Assembly (NCBI GenBank): GCA_016187365.1
Contig: JACPJX010000054.1
Span: 1-5,848, forward strand
Source: Candidatus Aenigmatarchaeota archaeon
GTDB taxonomy: Archaea > Aenigmatarchaeota > Aenigmatarchaeia > GW2011-AR5
DNA length: 5,848 nt
Direction: 5' to 3'
The translations under genes and the position numbers were made by a program. This document shows, piece after piece, positions 4,845 to 5,848 of this stretch. Position 1 is the stretch's first letter, and each line of letters starts with the position of its first letter. The notes beneath the pieces are model-generated. The model made no database searches. It was not told the DNA's origin and worked only from the letters and a program-made list of their open reading frames with translations.

Positions 4845-5657
4845 TCAGACTACAACCACCTTCCCGCCTTCAGTCATAAGTTCGGTGCCTTTATCAAAGA
4901 ACCCTTTCTTCGCGGTGGCGATGCCGAAACCGCCGGCTGCACTCGTAACAAAACCCGCTTCTTTTCCATTCATGAATAGCTTCTCTCCTTTCTTCACATG
5001 TCCCTGCACGCGTACGATCTTCCTCGGCACCTCGCCGCCGTAAGCGCGCATGCGGGCGACTATCTCCTGCCCCGTATAGCAGCCTTTTGTGTGGGATATA
5101 ATATTATCAAGTCCCAACTCAAGGACCATGTACGTGCCGTCGTAATCCTTGCCGTGTTCTGGAAGGCCTTTGCCTGTCATGTACGCCTCATAATCCTCGG
5201 CAGTTCCTTTCTCATGCGCAAGTACCCAAAAATCTTCCGCCACTTCCTTCGGAACGAGGAAGTCAGACCTGTCAATAAAGCAATTTCCCATCTCTATCGT
5301 CTTCACCCCGGAAAACTCGCCTTCAATGATTTCGCCCCTTTTGGCGCACCATATTGATGAGAAAGAGATATGAGTGCCTGAAAGGTCCTCAACGACGCAC
5401 TTGTCAAGCGGAGACGGCTTCAGGTGTTCCATCAGGGGTTTGTGCGCAGCTGCATCCGATATGATAAAATAATGTCCGTTCATGTTGTGAATGCTGCTTA
5501 TTGCAATAACTTTCCCGAACCTGTCAAGGAAAGCCGCACCCATTCCTTCGCCGGGCTTCAGCCCCTTCACGTCATTGGTGCACACGCTATGGAGGAAGTC
5601 GCAGGCGCCTTGGCCTGAAATTTTCAGGGCGCTCAAAGGGAGGCGGATGAGCTTCAT
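4845..5657 (-). CDS. ygfZ: YgfZ/IBA57-type folate-binding Fe-S cluster maturation protein (GcvT-like)
   Basis: 270 residues from the ATG at 5657. The diagnostic YgfZ motif KGCYTGQE is at 191-198 with the conserved Cys at 193, followed by IVARMRAYGGEVPRKIVRV. The N-terminus (LKISGQGACDFLHSVCTNDV, 11-30) and AAFLDRFGKVIA (41-52) match the GcvT/YgfZ fold, and the C-terminal small beta domain has GKEAGFVTSAAGG near 211-223. YgfZ in bacteria and IBA57 in mitochondria use folate and act with A-type carriers to build or repair [4Fe-4S] clusters, including those in radical-SAM enzymes such as MiaB. The window also holds an IscA-type protein and a large radical-SAM enzyme, so a shared job is plausible. 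A GTG at 5672 would add five residues. Neither start has a clear ribosome binding site; ATG 5657 fits the family N-terminus. The gene begins 26 nt after a transporter gene and is probably co-transcribed with it. Confidence 0.88.
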   Translation of the reverse strand: MKLIRLPLSALKISGQGACDFLHSVCTNDVKGLKPGEGMGAAFLDRFGKVIAISSIHNMNGHYFIISDAAAHKPLMEHLKPSPLDKCVVEDLSGTHISFSSIWCAKRGEIIEGEFSGVKTIEMGNCFIDRSDFLVPKEVAEDFWVLAHEKGTAEDYEAYMTGKGLPEHGKDYDGTYMVLELGLDNIISHTKGCYTGQEIVARMRAYGGEVPRKIVRVQGHVKKGEKLFMNGKEAGFVTSAAGGFGIATAKKGFFDKGTELMTEGGKVVVV

Positions 5658-5683
5658 AGGATGAGATAACACAGCAATGCTCT

Positions 5684-5848
5684 TTAGCCTTCGTATTTCA
5701 TGAATGTGCCGTTCCTTACTATTCTCAATTCGATGGGCATCCTGGAATTTCCATTTTCGTCAATGCTGATTATGCCGTTCACCCCGCGATAACCCTTCAC
5801 TTCGAGCAGCTCGTCTTTCACACATTCCGTATTTTTGCCGCATTTCCT
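5684..5848 (-). CDS. Partial branched-chain amino acid-type ABC transporter substrate-binding protein (C-terminal end)
   Basis: An open frame enters from the right edge and ends at TAA (5686-5684), giving 54 residues. The sequence includes CGKNTECVKDELLEVKGYRG and then GVNGIISIDENGNS and RIVRNGTFMKYEG. The pattern Y-x-G-V-x-G-x-I-x-x-D-E-N-G-N followed by a strand ending x-N-G-x-F is the typical C-terminus of type-1 periplasmic binding proteins of the LivK class (Peripla_BP_6), which capture amino acids or similar small ligands outside the cell for an ABC importer. Two cysteines seven residues apart (C3 and C10 of the fragment) could form a disulfide in an extracytoplasmic protein. The signal peptide and the rest of the protein lie beyond the window. 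Its stop is 26 nt before the preferred ygfZ start. A functional link to ygfZ is not evident. The family call rests on the tail only. Confidence 0.65.
   Translation of the reverse strand, partial: RKCGKNTECVKDELLEVKGYRGVNGIISIDENGNSRMPIELRIVRNGTFMKYEG

Noticed and set aside
4998..5357. 119-codon plus-strand frame inside ygfZ
   Set aside because: Antisense to a gene with the diagnostic KGCYTGQE motif; no motif of its own.
1..5848. tRNA, rRNA, CRISPR array or insertion-sequence ends
   Set aside because: No cloverleaf-like segment, spaced repeat series, transposase or long terminal inverted repeat was found by reading; non-coding gaps are all under 160 bases.

Overview
The window looks archaeal. 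Promoter-like motifs are of the BRE/TATA type (clearest: CGAAAGA followed by TTTAAATA at 3639-3652). Several starts are preceded by GTGAT or GGAGG, which match an archaeal anti-Shine-Dalgarno. The largest gene belongs to the tetraether lipid synthase (Tes) family of membrane-spanning archaeal lipids. GC is moderate, genes are tightly packed and there are no RNA genes. A small-genome (DPANN-type, e.g. micrarchaeal) lineage is possible, but this is an impression and not something the sequence proves.

Layout, left to right. (1) 1-147 (+) is the C-terminal end of a small zinc-ribbon-like protein, cut by the window edge. (2) 144-2944 (-) is a compact run read leftward: tes, then a small ferredoxin with only three cluster cysteines, then a DUF1858-IscA fusion. 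(3) 2945-3053 is a divergent control region with a TATA box and a 24-bp near-perfect palindrome lying at the predicted tes transcription start. (4) 3054-3527 (+) is a MarR/GbsR-like winged-helix regulator diverging from tes. (5) 3683-4844 (+) is a two-gene unit resembling the AbiE toxin-antitoxin pair: a winged-helix protein (AbiEi-like) overlapping by 17 nt a nucleotidyltransferase (AbiEii-like). It has its own strong BRE/TATA box and an inverted repeat. (6) 4845-5657 (-) is a YgfZ/IBA57-type folate-binding Fe-S maturation protein, tail-to-tail with the nucleotidyltransferase with no spare base. (7) 5684-5848 (-) is the C-terminal end of a probable branched-chain amino acid ABC transporter substrate-binding protein, just upstream of ygfZ.

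How it may work together: Tes is a radical-SAM enzyme carrying several metal clusters that needs electrons and cluster assembly. The two genes after it encode a one-electron carrier and an A-type Fe-S carrier, and YgfZ/IBA57 proteins are the known partners of A-type carriers in making [4Fe-4S] clusters, including those of radical-SAM enzymes. The window can therefore be read as a lipid-synthase maturation module under a dedicated regulator, with a toxin-antitoxin-like pair lying inside it. That reading is inference from gene content and spacing. The individual family assignments are better supported.
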